Below are positions 36,724 to 46,015 of a DNA stretch of 64,000 nucleotides, piece after piece. How positions within the stretch are numbered: the first letter of the stretch is position 1; each line of letters begins with the position of its first letter. The notes beneath the pieces were generated by a model that worked only from the letters and a program-made list of their open reading frames with translations, did no database searches and was not told where the DNA came from. Source of the stretch: Singulisphaera sp. GP187 (GTDB taxonomy: Bacteria; Planctomycetota; Planctomycetia; Isosphaerales; Isosphaeraceae). The stretch is from contig NZ_FSRB01000001.1 of NCBI RefSeq assembly GCF_900129635.1, positions 3,821,501 to 3,885,500 of the forward strand, given 5' to 3'. The position numbers were made by a program, and so were the translations under genes.

Positions 36724-36847
36724 AAAGAGACTCCAAACTCTCGTGAGCCGTTGCGAGAACCAAGAGATGAGCTTCGTTGAAGCGCCCCGCAATGATCGCT
36801 TGGGGTGGGTCAAGTGTTCGAGACTTGGAACCGTTGAATCAGACGCC

Positions 36848-37039
36848 ATGGCATCCGGAACCCGCGAATGCGGTCCCCTCTCGGCCACGGTCAAAACCAA
36901 GACCGTCAATGACATCATCGTCCGAACGGTATCGGTAAGGACCAAAGGGCAAGCGTTCCGACCTCTGGAATCGCTTCGACGCTCGGTCAAAAGGCGGCGA
37001 ATCGCCGATTCAAGGGCACTCACGATTGCCTCGGCCTAG
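36848..37039 (+). other. Short open frame, possible duplicate of the secreted-protein remnant at 34449
   Basis: Sixty-three codons beginning MASGTRECGPLSATVKTKTV. The stretch SATVKTKTVNDIIVRTVSVR and following TKGQAFR resemble SAKVDTTQADSIMMPVLYSV and GTEGQSLR at 34535-34625, and the flanking DNA (CTCGGCCA-GGTC, GGGCAA, GGAATCG) also matches. Together with the membrane-gene copies this suggests a duplicated divergent gene pair. There is no signal peptide here, and coding is doubtful. Confidence 0.25.
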
Positions 37040-37157
37040 CTCCGCCTGTAACCTCAATGTGACAAAGGCGATCCGCCGTTGCTTTCCCCGGAACCGGTCG
37101 ACCCTGCCCTCTCCCCCCACGGGGGCCTGAAACTCCAAATGTCGAGGTTTGTTGCCG

Positions 37158-39206
37158 ATGTACGCTCTGCTGCTTTGCGCGGTTATCGCCGCGCCGCAAC
37201 CTGATGAACCCGTCCGTGACCCCTATGACGTGGTCGTCTACGGGGGGACTTCCGCCGGCATCAGCGCGGCGGTGCAAGCCACGCGGATGGGCAAGTCGGT
37301 CGTCGTCGTCGCGCCCGAGGTGCACCTTGGCGGGTTGACGAGTGGCGGGCTCGGCTGGACCGACAGCGGCCGCAAGGAAGCGGTCGGCGGCCTGGCGCTC
37401 GAGTATTATCGCCGCATCAAGGCCCACTATGACAAGCCGGAGAACTGGAAGCAGCAGAAACCCGAGGATTATCGCCTTTATCACCGCAAGGAGGACGCGA
37501 TCTGGGCGTTCGAGCCTCATATCGCCGAGAAAGTTTTCGAAGAGCTGGTCGCCGAATCGAAAATCCCGGTCGTGCGCAACGAATGGCTCGACCGCGAAAA
37601 AGGGGTCACGAAGGAAGGGACGAAGATCGTCGCGATCCGCACGCTGAGCGGCAAGACTTATCGTGGCAAGGTCTTCATCGACGCCACCTACGAGGGGGAC
37701 CTGATGGCCGCGGCCGGCGTCTCATTTACCGTCGGACGCGAGGCGAACGCGAAGTATGGAGAGACGATGAACGGCGTCCAGACCCGTCGCGCGGTCAGCC
37801 ACCAGTTCGAGAAGCCCGTCGACCCTTATGTCGTCCCCGGCGACCCCTCGAGCGGCCTGCTCCCCCGGATCCACGCGGGTTCGCCGGGCCAGGATGGCGA
37901 AGCGGACAACCGGATCCAGGCTTACTGCTTCCGGATGTGCCTGACCGACGACGACGGGAACCGAATCCCGTTCGAGAAGCCGAACGGATACGACCCGAAG
38001 CAGTACGAACTGCTCGGCCGCTACCTCCGGACCGGCTGGAAAGGGGTCTTCAACAAGTTCGACCCGGTCCCCAATCATAAGACCGACACGAACAACCACG
38101 GTGGTTTCTCGACCGACAACATCGGGATGAACTACGATTACCCGGAAGGGTCGTACGACCGGCGCCGGGAGATCATCAAGGAACATGAGCTCTATCAGAA
38201 GGGGCTGATGTACTACATCGCCAACGATCCCGGGGTTCCCGAGCCGATCCGCACCGCGATGAGCCGCTGGGGTCTTCCCAAGGACGAGTTCACCGACAAC
38301 GGCCACTGGCCGCACCAGATCTACGTCCGCGAAGCGAGGCGGATGGTCACCGATTTCGTGATGACCGAACGCCACCTGCAAGGGACCGAGCCGACGCCCG
38401 AGCCGATCGGGATGGGTTCCTACAACATGGATTCACATCACGTCCAGCGTTATGTCGATGCGAATGGCCAGGCCCGCAACGAAGGAGACATCCAGGTCAG
38501 CCCCGGTGGCCCGTACCCGATCAGCTACCGCGCCATTGTGCCGAAGGCCGCCGAGTGCACCAACTTGCTCGTGCCGGTCTGCCTCTCGTCGTCGCACATC
38601 GCCTACGGCTCGATCCGGATGGAGCCGGTCTTCCTGATCCTCGGCCAGTCCGCGGCCACCGCGGCCGCCGCCGCGATCGATGCCGGCACCGGGGTCCAAG
38701 ACGTTGACTACGCCCCGCTCCAGCGCAGACTGCTGGCCGACCACCAGGTGCTCGACCTGCCCCGCACCGCACGACAAGTGCTCTCGACCCAATCGCTCCC
38801 CGGAGTCGTCGTCGATGACGAAGCGGCCGAGCTCACCGGAAACTGGGGCACCAGCTCGGTCGTCGGTCCGTTCGTCGGCGCCGGCTACCGCCATGACGGC
38901 AACACCGATAAAGGCAAAAAGTCGGCCACCTTCCGCGCCAAGCTGGAACCAGGCCGATATGAAGTCCGGGTCGCCTACACGGCGAACGACAATCGCGCCT
39001 CGGCGATCCCGATCCGAATCCACCACGCGAACGGGATCGCCCGCGTCACACTCGACCAGAAGAAAGGGCCACCGAAGTCGGACGAGCCGTTCGTCCGAAT
39101 CGGCACTTTCGACCTCAATGACAAGGCGGCCGTGGAAATCCTCAACGAGGGGACGACGGGCCACGTCATCATCGACGCGGTCCAGTTCCTCAAGACTGCC
39201 CGCTAA
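37158..39206 (+). CDS. Secreted FAD-dependent oxidoreductase with golvesin-like C-terminal domain
   Basis: A 682-residue protein from the ATG at 37158, with a short hydrophobic leader (MYALLLCAVIAAPQP). The FAD domain (FAD_oxidored group) opens DVVVYGGTSAGISAAVQATR and GKSVVVVAPEVHLGGLTSGG, followed by the LGWTDSG motif typical of this group. Residues about 150-540 complete the flavin and substrate domain, with the late GGPYPISYRAIVPKAAECTN and SSHIAYGSIRMEPVFLILGQ. From about 555 to 682 a golvesin/Xly-type beta-sandwich follows (GRYEVRVAYTANDNRASAIP, HANGIARVTLDQKKGP), commonly carbohydrate-binding. It probably oxidises a polymer-linked substrate outside the cytoplasm. Substrate unknown. Confidence 0.85.
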   Translation: MYALLLCAVIAAPQPDEPVRDPYDVVVYGGTSAGISAAVQATRMGKSVVVVAPEVHLGGLTSGGLGWTDSGRKEAVGGLALEYYRRIKAHYDKPENWKQQKPEDYRLYHRKEDAIWAFEPHIAEKVFEELVAESKIPVVRNEWLDREKGVTKEGTKIVAIRTLSGKTYRGKVFIDATYEGDLMAAAGVSFTVGREANAKYGETMNGVQTRRAVSHQFEKPVDPYVVPGDPSSGLLPRIHAGSPGQDGEADNRIQAYCFRMCLTDDDGNRIPFEKPNGYDPKQYELLGRYLRTGWKGVFNKFDPVPNHKTDTNNHGGFSTDNIGMNYDYPEGSYDRRREIIKEHELYQKGLMYYIANDPGVPEPIRTAMSRWGLPKDEFTDNGHWPHQIYVREARRMVTDFVMTERHLQGTEPTPEPIGMGSYNMDSHHVQRYVDANGQARNEGDIQVSPGGPYPISYRAIVPKAAECTNLLVPVCLSSSHIAYGSIRMEPVFLILGQSAATAAAAAIDAGTGVQDVDYAPLQRRLLADHQVLDLPRTARQVLSTQSLPGVVVDDEAAELTGNWGTSSVVGPFVGAGYRHDGNTDKGKKSATFRAKLEPGRYEVRVAYTANDNRASAIPIRIHHANGIARVTLDQKKGPPKSDEPFVRIGTFDLNDKAAVEILNEGTTGHVIIDAVQFLKTAR

Positions 39207-39247
39207 ACCGGATCCCTGCGTTCGACTGCCCGAGAAAGGTCTCTAGA

Positions 39248-39613
39248 ATGGCTACCGCTGATTTTAAACATATCGACGTAAGCATGGTCAACGATGTTGC
39301 AGTCGTCGAGATTACGAGCAAGGACCTGCGTGGCCCCGACCTGGCTCTCGAACTCGGCGCCGAGTTGAGCACCGTGGCCGGCCAGGAATGGGCGCAGCGG
39401 CTCCTGCTCAACTTCCGCCATGTCCGCTTCCTCAGCAGCACCGGGTTCGCCGTCCTCGCCAAGCTGATGAACGGGGCCAACGCGACCGGGCAGCAAATCA
39501 AGCTCTGTGAACTCGACCCCGACGTTCGCGTCGGGGCCGATATCATCGGCCTCAGCAAGTATGTCGAGATCCACGACCATGAGGCCGCGGCCTTGAAAGC
39601 GTTTACGCCCTGA
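39248..39613 (+). CDS. STAS-domain anti-sigma factor antagonist-like protein
   Basis: A 121-residue single-domain STAS protein, with AAAGG ten bases before the ATG. The pattern is that of SpoIIAA/RsbV: DVSMVNDVAVVEITSKDLRG, LLLNFRHVRFLSSTGFAVLA, where the second serine of FLSSTGFAVL occupies the conserved phosphorylation site, and KLCELDPDVRVGADIIGLSK. Such proteins are switched by serine phosphorylation in partner-switching cascades that free a sigma factor or control an enzyme. No kinase or phosphatase is nearby. It lies 41 bp after the FAD oxidoreductase stop and could be co-transcribed. Confidence 0.85.
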   Translation: MATADFKHIDVSMVNDVAVVEITSKDLRGPDLALELGAELSTVAGQEWAQRLLLNFRHVRFLSSTGFAVLAKLMNGANATGQQIKLCELDPDVRVGADIIGLSKYVEIHDHEAAALKAFTP

Positions 39614-39677
39614 GCGCGAAGAATTCGCTCGCCTTTGGCTCGCGATATGAAGAGGAAAGCGAAGGAGCAATCAGCCC

Positions 39678-39714
39678 CTGCTCGCCTTTTGATATATTGT
39701 GATCAGGCGAGCAG
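39678..39714 (+). terminator. Hairpin between STAS and DUF1501 genes
   Basis: CTGCTCGCCT (39678-39687) pairs with AGGCGAGCAG (39705-39714) around a 17-nt AT-rich loop. The right arm contains the last codons of the convergent DUF1501 gene. It is placed to end the STAS transcript, though only three T follow. Confidence 0.4.
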
Positions 39715-41166
39715 TTTGGCGACGGCCTTCGCGGGTTCGACGCCGGTCAGGCGCTGATCGAGGCCCTGGAACTTGTATGTGAACCGTTCGTGGTCGATTC
39801 CCATGCAATGGAGGATCGTGGCGTTGAGGTCGTTGACGTGCACCGGCTCGTCCACCACGTTGTAGCTGAAGTCGTCGGTTTCGCCGACGACAATCCCTTT
39901 CTTGATTCCCCCCCCGGCCATCCACATGCAGAAGTTCCGGGGATGATGGTCGCGGCCGTAGTCGTCTTTCGTGAGCGTCCCCTGAGAATAGACGGTGCGA
40001 CCGAACTCGCCTCCCCACACGACGAGGGTGTCGTCGAGCAAGCCGCGCTGCTTGAGGTCGAGGACGAGCGCCGCGGTGGCCTGGTCGGTGTCGAGGCACT
40101 GGTTCCCCAGCGCCATCGGAAGCACCGAGTGCTGGTCCCAGCCGCGATGGAGGATCTGCACCGCGCGCACTCCGCGCTCGACAAGCCGACGCGCCATCAA
40201 GGCGCTGTGGGCGAAGGTGCCGGGCGTCTGCACGTTCGGGCCGTAGAGGTCGAGGATGTGCGCCGGTTCCTTGGAAACGTCCACGAGCTCGGGCACGCTC
40301 GACTGCATCCGGAAGGCCATCTCGTACTGGGCGATCCGCGTTCGGGTCTCGGGATCGCCGAACCGTTCGAGCTGGCGGTTGTTGAGCTTGCCCAGCGCAT
40401 CGAGCATGGCGCGGCGATCGTCGCCGGTGACGCCCGACGGGTTCTGAAGGTAGAGAACCGGGTCCCCCGTTCCGCGGAGCGCAACGCCGTTGTGCGTGGT
40501 CGGCAGGAAGCCACTGCTCCACATCCGCGTGAACAGCGCCTGGCCGTTGCCCGACTTCGGAAACGTCGGCGTGAACGCGACGAAGGCAGGGAGGTCGTTG
40601 CTCTCGCTCCCGAGGCCGTACGAGAGCCACGAGCCGACGCTCGGCTTGCCCGGGATCTCACTGCCGGTCATGACGAACGTGCAGGCGGGGTCGTGATTGA
40701 TCGCGTTCGTGTGCACCGACTTGATCAAGGCGATCTCATCGACGATCCGCGCGGTATGCGGCAGGAGCTCGCTGATCCAGGTCCCGCACTCTCCGGCTTG
40801 CCGGAAGGCGAACTTCGAGGGGGCGACGGGGAACCGGGTCTGGCCGCTGGTCATCGTCGTGATCCGCTGGCCGTTGCGGATACTCGCGGGGAGGTCGCTC
40901 TCGAAGTGTTTTTGAAGCTGCGGCTTGTAGTCCCAGAGGTCGAGCTGGGACGGGCCACCGTTCATGTGAAGATAAATGAGCGACTTGGCCTTGGGCGGAA
41001 AGTGCGGCAGGTCGGCCCGCGCGGGTTGGATCCGATCGGTTGCGGCGGCTCGTGCGGCCGACTCACCCAGGAGCATTCCCAGGGCGATCCCACCGGCACG
41101 GAGCCCCACGTCGCCGAAGAACTGACGGCGGTTCTGTTGCTGCTGGTATTCGAAGAGCGGGTTCAT
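39703..41166 (-). CDS. DUF1501 family protein, partner of cytochrome pair 1
   Basis: A 487-residue exported protein; Tat-type signal [20 protein letters not shown] with GAGG upstream of the ATG. Strand-1 motif [20 protein letters not shown] and C-terminal motif [19 protein letters not shown], then [20 protein letters not shown], are the standard DUF1501 signatures that mirror alkaline phosphatase/sulfatase metal sites. It lies 73 bp downstream of the cytochrome/DUF1549/DUF1553 gene at 41240-43918 on the same strand, the usual planctomycete order. The family's activity has not been established; a joint function with the cytochrome partner is inferred from the constant pairing. Confidence 0.9.
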   Translation of the reverse strand: MNPLFEYQQQQNRRQFFGDVGLRAGGIALGMLLGESAARAAATDRIQPARADLPHFPPKAKSLIYLHMNGGPSQLDLWDYKPQLQKHFESDLPASIRNGQRITTMTSGQTRFPVAPSKFAFRQAGECGTWISELLPHTARIVDEIALIKSVHTNAINHDPACTFVMTGSEIPGKPSVGSWLSYGLGSESNDLPAFVAFTPTFPKSGNGQALFTRMWSSGFLPTTHNGVALRGTGDPVLYLQNPSGVTGDDRRAMLDALGKLNNRQLERFGDPETRTRIAQYEMAFRMQSSVPELVDVSKEPAHILDLYGPNVQTPGTFAHSALMARRLVERGVRAVQILHRGWDQHSVLPMALGNQCLDTDQATAALVLDLKQRGLLDDTLVVWGGEFGRTVYSQGTLTKDDYGRDHHPRNFCMWMAGGGIKKGIVVGETDDFSYNVVDEPVHVNDLNATILHCMGIDHERFTYKFQGLDQRLTGVEPAKAVAKLLA

Positions 41167-41239
41167 GCGCCAGGACCTCGGGCAGAGATTTAAGTCGGGC
41201 GGGCGATGATCTCAGATCGACATCAACGGCGAGACCAGA

Positions 41240-43918
41240 TCAGTTCTTGGTCACCGTCTCATCCAGGTTGAGAAGCGTATTGGCCACGAGTGCGTAGGCG
41301 GCCAGCTCGAGCTCAGGCAGTGTCGCCCGCGATGGTGTGTTGCCGACGTGAACGACCTTTTTCGCCGCTTCGGGATCGCGGACGAACCGGGCGAGGTGCT
41401 TGCCGAACTGATCTTCAAGGGTGCTGAGCTCCTCCGCTTCCGGCCGGCGGGCCAGCACCAGACGGAAGCCGTGGCGGATCCGGTCGGCGGGCGTCGCGCC
41501 GCCGTCGCTCATCATCTGTTCGGCAAGAGCGCGGGCCGCTTCGAAGTGCTGCACGTCGTTCATCAGTTGCAACGCCTGGAGCGGGGTGTTGCTCCGCTCA
41601 CGGCGGGTGCAGAACGCCTCGCGGTTCGGCGCATCGAAGTTCGTCAGGAACGGCGGCGGCGCTGTCCGCTTCATGAACGTATACAGGCTCCGGCGATAGA
41701 CCGCGGCGCCCGTGTCCGGCTGATAGGAGCGCGTGTTCGACCCCGTGAAGGCAACCGGCTCCCAGATGTTGGGCGGCTGATAGGGCCGCACTCCCCTGCC
41801 CCCCATTTCAAAGTTGACCAGCCCGGACACGAACAGGGCATTGTCGCGAATCTGCTCGGCGTCGAGTCGGTACCGCGGGCCGCGAGCGTAGAGCCGGTTC
41901 TCCGGGTCGCGTTTCAAGAGGTCAGGCGTGATCCGCGACGACTGGCGGAACGTCGCCGAGTTCACCATCAGCCGGACGAGCGCCTTGACGTCCCAGCCGC
42001 TCTCCCGGAACGAGACGGCGAGCCAGTCGAGCAACTCGGGGTGGCTCGGTGGTTCCCCTTGCGTGCCGAAGTCGAAGGCGGTTTTGACGAGTCCGGTGCC
42101 GAAGAGTTGCTGCCAGAACCGGTTCACGGTCACGCGCCCCGTCAGCGGATGCTCCGGCGACACCAGCCAGTTCGCGAGGTCGAGGCGCGTGGCACGAGTG
42201 CCCGTCCCGCCACGGTGGAGCGGGGGCAAGACGGCGGGGGTGCCGGGCTCGACCTTGGTTCCCGGCGCGTCGTACTGGCCGCGAAGCATGACAAACGCGT
42301 CGCGTGGCTTATCCAGATCTTTGAAAATGTAAGTAGCGACGATCTGAGCGTCCAGCTCGGTGCGTTCCTTTGTCAAGGCGGTCACCTGCTCGAGCAGCGG
42401 CTTGAACGGCCCCTTGGTCGCTTCGCAGACATTCTCGAGGTAGTAAGCGCGAAGAGACGACTCTTCCGCCGGAGGCAAGGGACCGGCATGGGCCTTCTTG
42501 AGCAGCGCCTGAATCCCGGCCGGGGCGGACTTTGCTTCGGTCACTCCCCCTAGTTTCGACCAGGCGCGGAACGACTGGTTCGGGTCGTTCGCCCGAGGGT
42601 CGACCCCCTCCGCCGACGGTTTCGAGGCCGCCTGATCCGCACCAACCGGCTTGGCCGTTTCGGCGGGGTCGCGATAGGCGAGCGCTTGACGTTGTCGGTC
42701 CAGCTCCTGGCGAACTTCCGCGAGCCGCGCATCGAGCTCCGCGAGCGTCCCCTTTTGCCGCGGTGTCGGCAACTTCAAAGTCGGCTCATGCAGCAGGGCG
42801 TTCCCGTCCATCGCGGGGCCCGCCGCCGAGTAGAAAAAGGCGTAGAGCGAGTAGAACTCCTTCGCCGAGAGCGGGTCGAACTTGTGGTCATGGCAGACGG
42901 CGCAACCGGCCGTCATTCCCATCCAGGTCTCGGCCATCGTGCTGACACGTTCCACAGCGTTGCGAAAGTACCACTCGGCGTCGATCGAGCCCCCCTCGCT
43001 GGTCGTCACCCCGCACCGGTTGAAGCCGGTCGCGATCAGTTGGTCGGGCGTCGGTTCCGGGAGCAAATCCCCCGCCAGTTGTTCGATCGTGAACCGATCA
43101 AACGGCTGGTTGTCGTTGAACGACTTGACCACCCAGTCGCGGTAGTGCCACATCTGCCGTTCGTTATCAAGGTGGAGTCCATGGGTATCGGCATAGCGGG
43201 CGACGTCGAGCCAGTGGCGGGCCATCTCCTCGCCGTACCGCGGCGAGAAGAGATAGCGTTCCACCATGTTTTCATAAGCCTTCGACGAGGAATCACCCAG
43301 GAACGCATCCACCTCGCGGGGCGTCGGCGGCAGCCCGGTGAGCGTGAACGCGACGCGACGGATCAGGGTTTCCTTATCGGCCTCGGGCGTCATCGATAAG
43401 CCGTCGCGCTGGAGCCGGTCGGCAATGAACGCGTCGATCGGGTTCCCTGCGCCTGCGCTGGCCCCCTTCTGCGGGCGTGGTGCCTGGTCCTTGACCGGGG
43501 CGGTGTACGACCAGTGAGCCTCGTAGGGTGCGCCGAGCTCCACCCACTGCTTCAGCAGATTCTTTTGCTCGAGGGTCAACGGCTTCTTCGCGCTCGGAGG
43601 AGGCATGACCTCACTCTCGTCTTCGCTGAAAATCCGGCGGATGAGCTCACTCTCGTCCGTCTTGCCCGGGACGATCGGAATCTCGCCACTCTCGGTCGGC
43701 TTGAGGGCCGCCTCGCGCTGATCGAGCCGCAGACCCGCTTTTTTGACCCCCGGCCCATGGCAGCGAAAGCAGGTTTCGGCGAGGACCGGACGGACGTCGC
43801 GGTTGAACCGCGGGTCTCCGTCTCCCCCTTGCGCCACCGAAACGGCGATGGCGAGCCACCCCGTCGCGAGCAGACTGGCAGGCATCGTCGTCAGCATGGT
43901 TCGCATGGCCTGTCCCAT
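41240..43918 (-). CDS. Planctomycete cytochrome C / DUF1549 / DUF1553 protein, pair 1
   Basis: An 892-residue exported protein. Signal peptide in MPASLLATGWLAIAVSVAQG; the ATG at 43906 is an alternative start with a better ribosome-binding sequence. The PSCyt1 domain follows: NRDVRPVLAETCFRCHGPGV with the haem motif C-F-R-C-H and the SEVMPPPSAKKPL loop. DUF1549 (about 160-370) holds [40 protein letters not shown] and a second C-x-x-C-H in MTAGCAVCHDHKFDPLSAKE. DUF1553 (about 600-860) has LANWLVSPEHPLTGRVTVNR and RRERSNTPLQALQLMNDVQH. It starts an operon with the DUF1501 gene. The redox role is unproven. Confidence 0.9.
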   Translation of the reverse strand: MGQAMRTMLTTMPASLLATGWLAIAVSVAQGGDGDPRFNRDVRPVLAETCFRCHGPGVKKAGLRLDQREAALKPTESGEIPIVPGKTDESELIRRIFSEDESEVMPPPSAKKPLTLEQKNLLKQWVELGAPYEAHWSYTAPVKDQAPRPQKGASAGAGNPIDAFIADRLQRDGLSMTPEADKETLIRRVAFTLTGLPPTPREVDAFLGDSSSKAYENMVERYLFSPRYGEEMARHWLDVARYADTHGLHLDNERQMWHYRDWVVKSFNDNQPFDRFTIEQLAGDLLPEPTPDQLIATGFNRCGVTTSEGGSIDAEWYFRNAVERVSTMAETWMGMTAGCAVCHDHKFDPLSAKEFYSLYAFFYSAAGPAMDGNALLHEPTLKLPTPRQKGTLAELDARLAEVRQELDRQRQALAYRDPAETAKPVGADQAASKPSAEGVDPRANDPNQSFRAWSKLGGVTEAKSAPAGIQALLKKAHAGPLPPAEESSLRAYYLENVCEATKGPFKPLLEQVTALTKERTELDAQIVATYIFKDLDKPRDAFVMLRGQYDAPGTKVEPGTPAVLPPLHRGGTGTRATRLDLANWLVSPEHPLTGRVTVNRFWQQLFGTGLVKTAFDFGTQGEPPSHPELLDWLAVSFRESGWDVKALVRLMVNSATFRQSSRITPDLLKRDPENRLYARGPRYRLDAEQIRDNALFVSGLVNFEMGGRGVRPYQPPNIWEPVAFTGSNTRSYQPDTGAAVYRRSLYTFMKRTAPPPFLTNFDAPNREAFCTRRERSNTPLQALQLMNDVQHFEAARALAEQMMSDGGATPADRIRHGFRLVLARRPEAEELSTLEDQFGKHLARFVRDPEAAKKVVHVGNTPSRATLPELELAAYALVANTLLNLDETVTKN

Positions 43919-44196
43919 CGTCGTCGGATGAATTTTGATACGGCTGACACGTCCGTCGAGGTTTGTTATATGGAGGAAGAGGCAGGCTCCCCGTTGCGTT
44001 GCCGAAGCCCCGTGGGAGCTGGCCCCCAGGCTGTGGCGATCGCAACCCTCAGGGAGGTGTCGGCAAGCGGCCTGCGTTGAATTTATATTCTACAACATCT
44101 TCCCCACCGGCGTCGACGGGCTTCCCAGCGAGCGATCCGGGGGGCTCCCCTTGCCATCGTAACCGTAGCGGGCAGGCGCTCTGCCTCTTTTGTAAA

Positions 44197-45588
44197 TCAG
44201 CCCCCGTGGAACGCCGAGACTCCGAACGCCATGGCGAACACGGTTACGGTCTTGAGGATGGTGATCGCAAAGATATCGGGATAGGATTGGCGGTGTGTCA
44301 AGCCGGTGATCGCCAGCAAGGTAATCACCGCGCCGTTGTGCGGGAGGGTGTCCATACCGCCGGACGCCATCGACGCAATCCGATGGAGCAGCTCAGGGCT
44401 GATCCCCTGGGCTCGGGCCAGTTCCAGGTAGCGTGCGCCCATCACCTCCAGGGCGATCGAGAGCCCCCCCGAGGCCGACCCGGTGATCCCGGCCAGCACG
44501 TTGACGGCAACCGCCTCGGCCACGAGGACGTGACGGCTCACGAGGAAGACGCTGTCCCGGATCACGAAGAAGCCGGGCAAGGTCTTGACGACGTTACCGA
44601 ATCCCACCTCCGACGCCGTGTTGAAGATCGCGAGCAGAGCGCCCGAGGTGGCGGCGGTGAGGGTTCCCGAGAACCGGTCCTTCCAGCGCTTTGGGTTGAT
44701 CGCCAAAGCGGCGGTAATCCCCAGCGCCAGGGCCACGATCAAGGCCCAGGTCGGTGCCGAAGCCGCGACGTTGACCGCGGGAAAGTCGCGATGAAGCACC
44801 GCATCGGGATACCAGTTCGCGACCGACCACGCCGTCCGGCTCAGAACGAAGTTCGCCCCCAAGACCAGGCCCAGGGGGATCAAGGCGACGAACAAGGGGG
44901 GCCGCCCTTCGTTCGACCCGACCTCCGGTTCATTGCGATGCCCCGTGCCGTACCCCTCGCCCGCGGCGGCCGCCATCGCGCGACGACGGTCAAGCCAGAA
45001 GAGGCCGCCCAGAAGCACCAACACGCCCCCGATGATGCCGACCACCGGCCCGGCGTAGGTATCGGTTCCAAAAAAGCGGGTGGGAATCAGGTTCTGAATC
45101 TGCGGCGAACCCGGCAGCGCATCCATCGTGAGCGTGAACGCCCCCAACGCAATCGCCCCCGGGATCAGCCGCTTGGGGATATCCGCCTCGCGGAACAAGG
45201 CCGAGGCAAACGGATAGACGGCGAACGCCACGACGAAGAGCGAGACCCCGCCGTAGGTCAGCACCGCACAGGCGAGCACGACGGCCAGGATCGCCCGCCG
45301 CGCCCCCAGTAACCCGGCAATCGACCCAGCGATGGCCGCGGCCGACCCATTCGTCTCCATCAACTTGCCAAAGATCGCGCCCATCAAGAAGAGTGGGAAG
45401 AACGAGCGAATGTAACCGGTCGCGGCCGTCATGAACGTCTCGGTATAGCTCGGCAGGAGCGCCCTCCCCGAAAGCCCGACCGCCAGCAGCGCACAGATCG
45501 GGGCAAAGATGATCACCGGGAACCCCCGGTAGGCCAGCACCATCAAAAGGGCCAACGAGACCACGATCGCAAGAACTTCAAGATTCAT
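44197..45588 (-). CDS. GntP-family permease
   Basis: A 463-residue integral membrane protein with about 12 hydrophobic segments; AGAGGAAG precedes the ATG. Features of the GntP/CitM-type ion symporters are visible: the opening VVSLALLMVLAYRGFPVIIF, GYIRSFFPLFLMGAIFGKLM near residue 60, YGGVSLFVVAFAVYPFASAL and the late MASGGMDTLPHNGAVITLLA. These transporters take up gluconate or other organic acids with protons. The neighbours give no substrate clue, although the sugar dehydrogenase at 1556 and sulfatases suggest acid products of sugar breakdown. It is flanked by intergenic repeats and stands alone. Confidence 0.85.
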   Translation of the reverse strand: MNLEVLAIVVSLALLMVLAYRGFPVIIFAPICALLAVGLSGRALLPSYTETFMTAATGYIRSFFPLFLMGAIFGKLMETNGSAAAIAGSIAGLLGARRAILAVVLACAVLTYGGVSLFVVAFAVYPFASALFREADIPKRLIPGAIALGAFTLTMDALPGSPQIQNLIPTRFFGTDTYAGPVVGIIGGVLVLLGGLFWLDRRRAMAAAAGEGYGTGHRNEPEVGSNEGRPPLFVALIPLGLVLGANFVLSRTAWSVANWYPDAVLHRDFPAVNVAASAPTWALIVALALGITAALAINPKRWKDRFSGTLTAATSGALLAIFNTASEVGFGNVVKTLPGFFVIRDSVFLVSRHVLVAEAVAVNVLAGITGSASGGLSIALEVMGARYLELARAQGISPELLHRIASMASGGMDTLPHNGAVITLLAITGLTHRQSYPDIFAITILKTVTVFAMAFGVSAFHGG

Positions 45589-45699
45589 TCATCTTCCTCT
45601 TATTAAATATCATCAATAACCAATCGCCTCATAAGGCGGACGGGCTCGTCGCGATTTTTCTCAGACGGTGCGAGCCGAGGTCGTCGAGCGGTTTGGAGA

Positions 45700-45817
45700 A
45701 GTCTGTCGCAAGGAAACCGGGCCTTCTGTCTGCTCCGGAGGCCGAAACTCGCGACAAAAACTCGTTCCCACGCAGAGCGTGGGAACGAGATCCCGGTATC
45801 CTTGCTACAGTCTCGTT
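45700..45817. repeat. Dispersed palindromic repeat (TTCCCACG family), copy 5
   Basis: GTCTGTCGCAAGGAAACCGG, CTGCTCCGGAGGCCGAA, CTCGTTCCCACGCAGAGCGT and GGGAACGAGATCCCGG, then CCTTGCTACAGTCTCG. It matches copy 4 on the left and copy 2 on the right, so the three overlap to give one longer consensus. The remaining part of the 427-bp gap 45589-46015 shows no gene. Confidence 0.8.
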
Positions 45818-46015
45818 TGGAGAATCCTTTTTCGAAGGCGCTTCGGGAGCAAAGGATTTCCCCGACGGATCGGACCGATTATTGTGGCAAGCCGTCCACA
45901 CCACAAGAGACGAGCCGTCTCGACGACAATCCCGCCTCTTGCCCCTTTGGCAAACGACGCAAACGTGGCCAAAATCGTGCCGTACCGGCCTGACAGCCTC
46001 CTGGGAGCCGCGGAC

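Noticed and set aside
39790-41193. 467-codon plus-strand open frame
   Set aside because: Antisense of the DUF1501 gene of pair 1.
45668-46015. 116-codon N-terminal extension of the multidomain protein
   Set aside because: The extension is derived from the intergenic repeat; a ribosome-binding site and signal peptide support the start at 46016.
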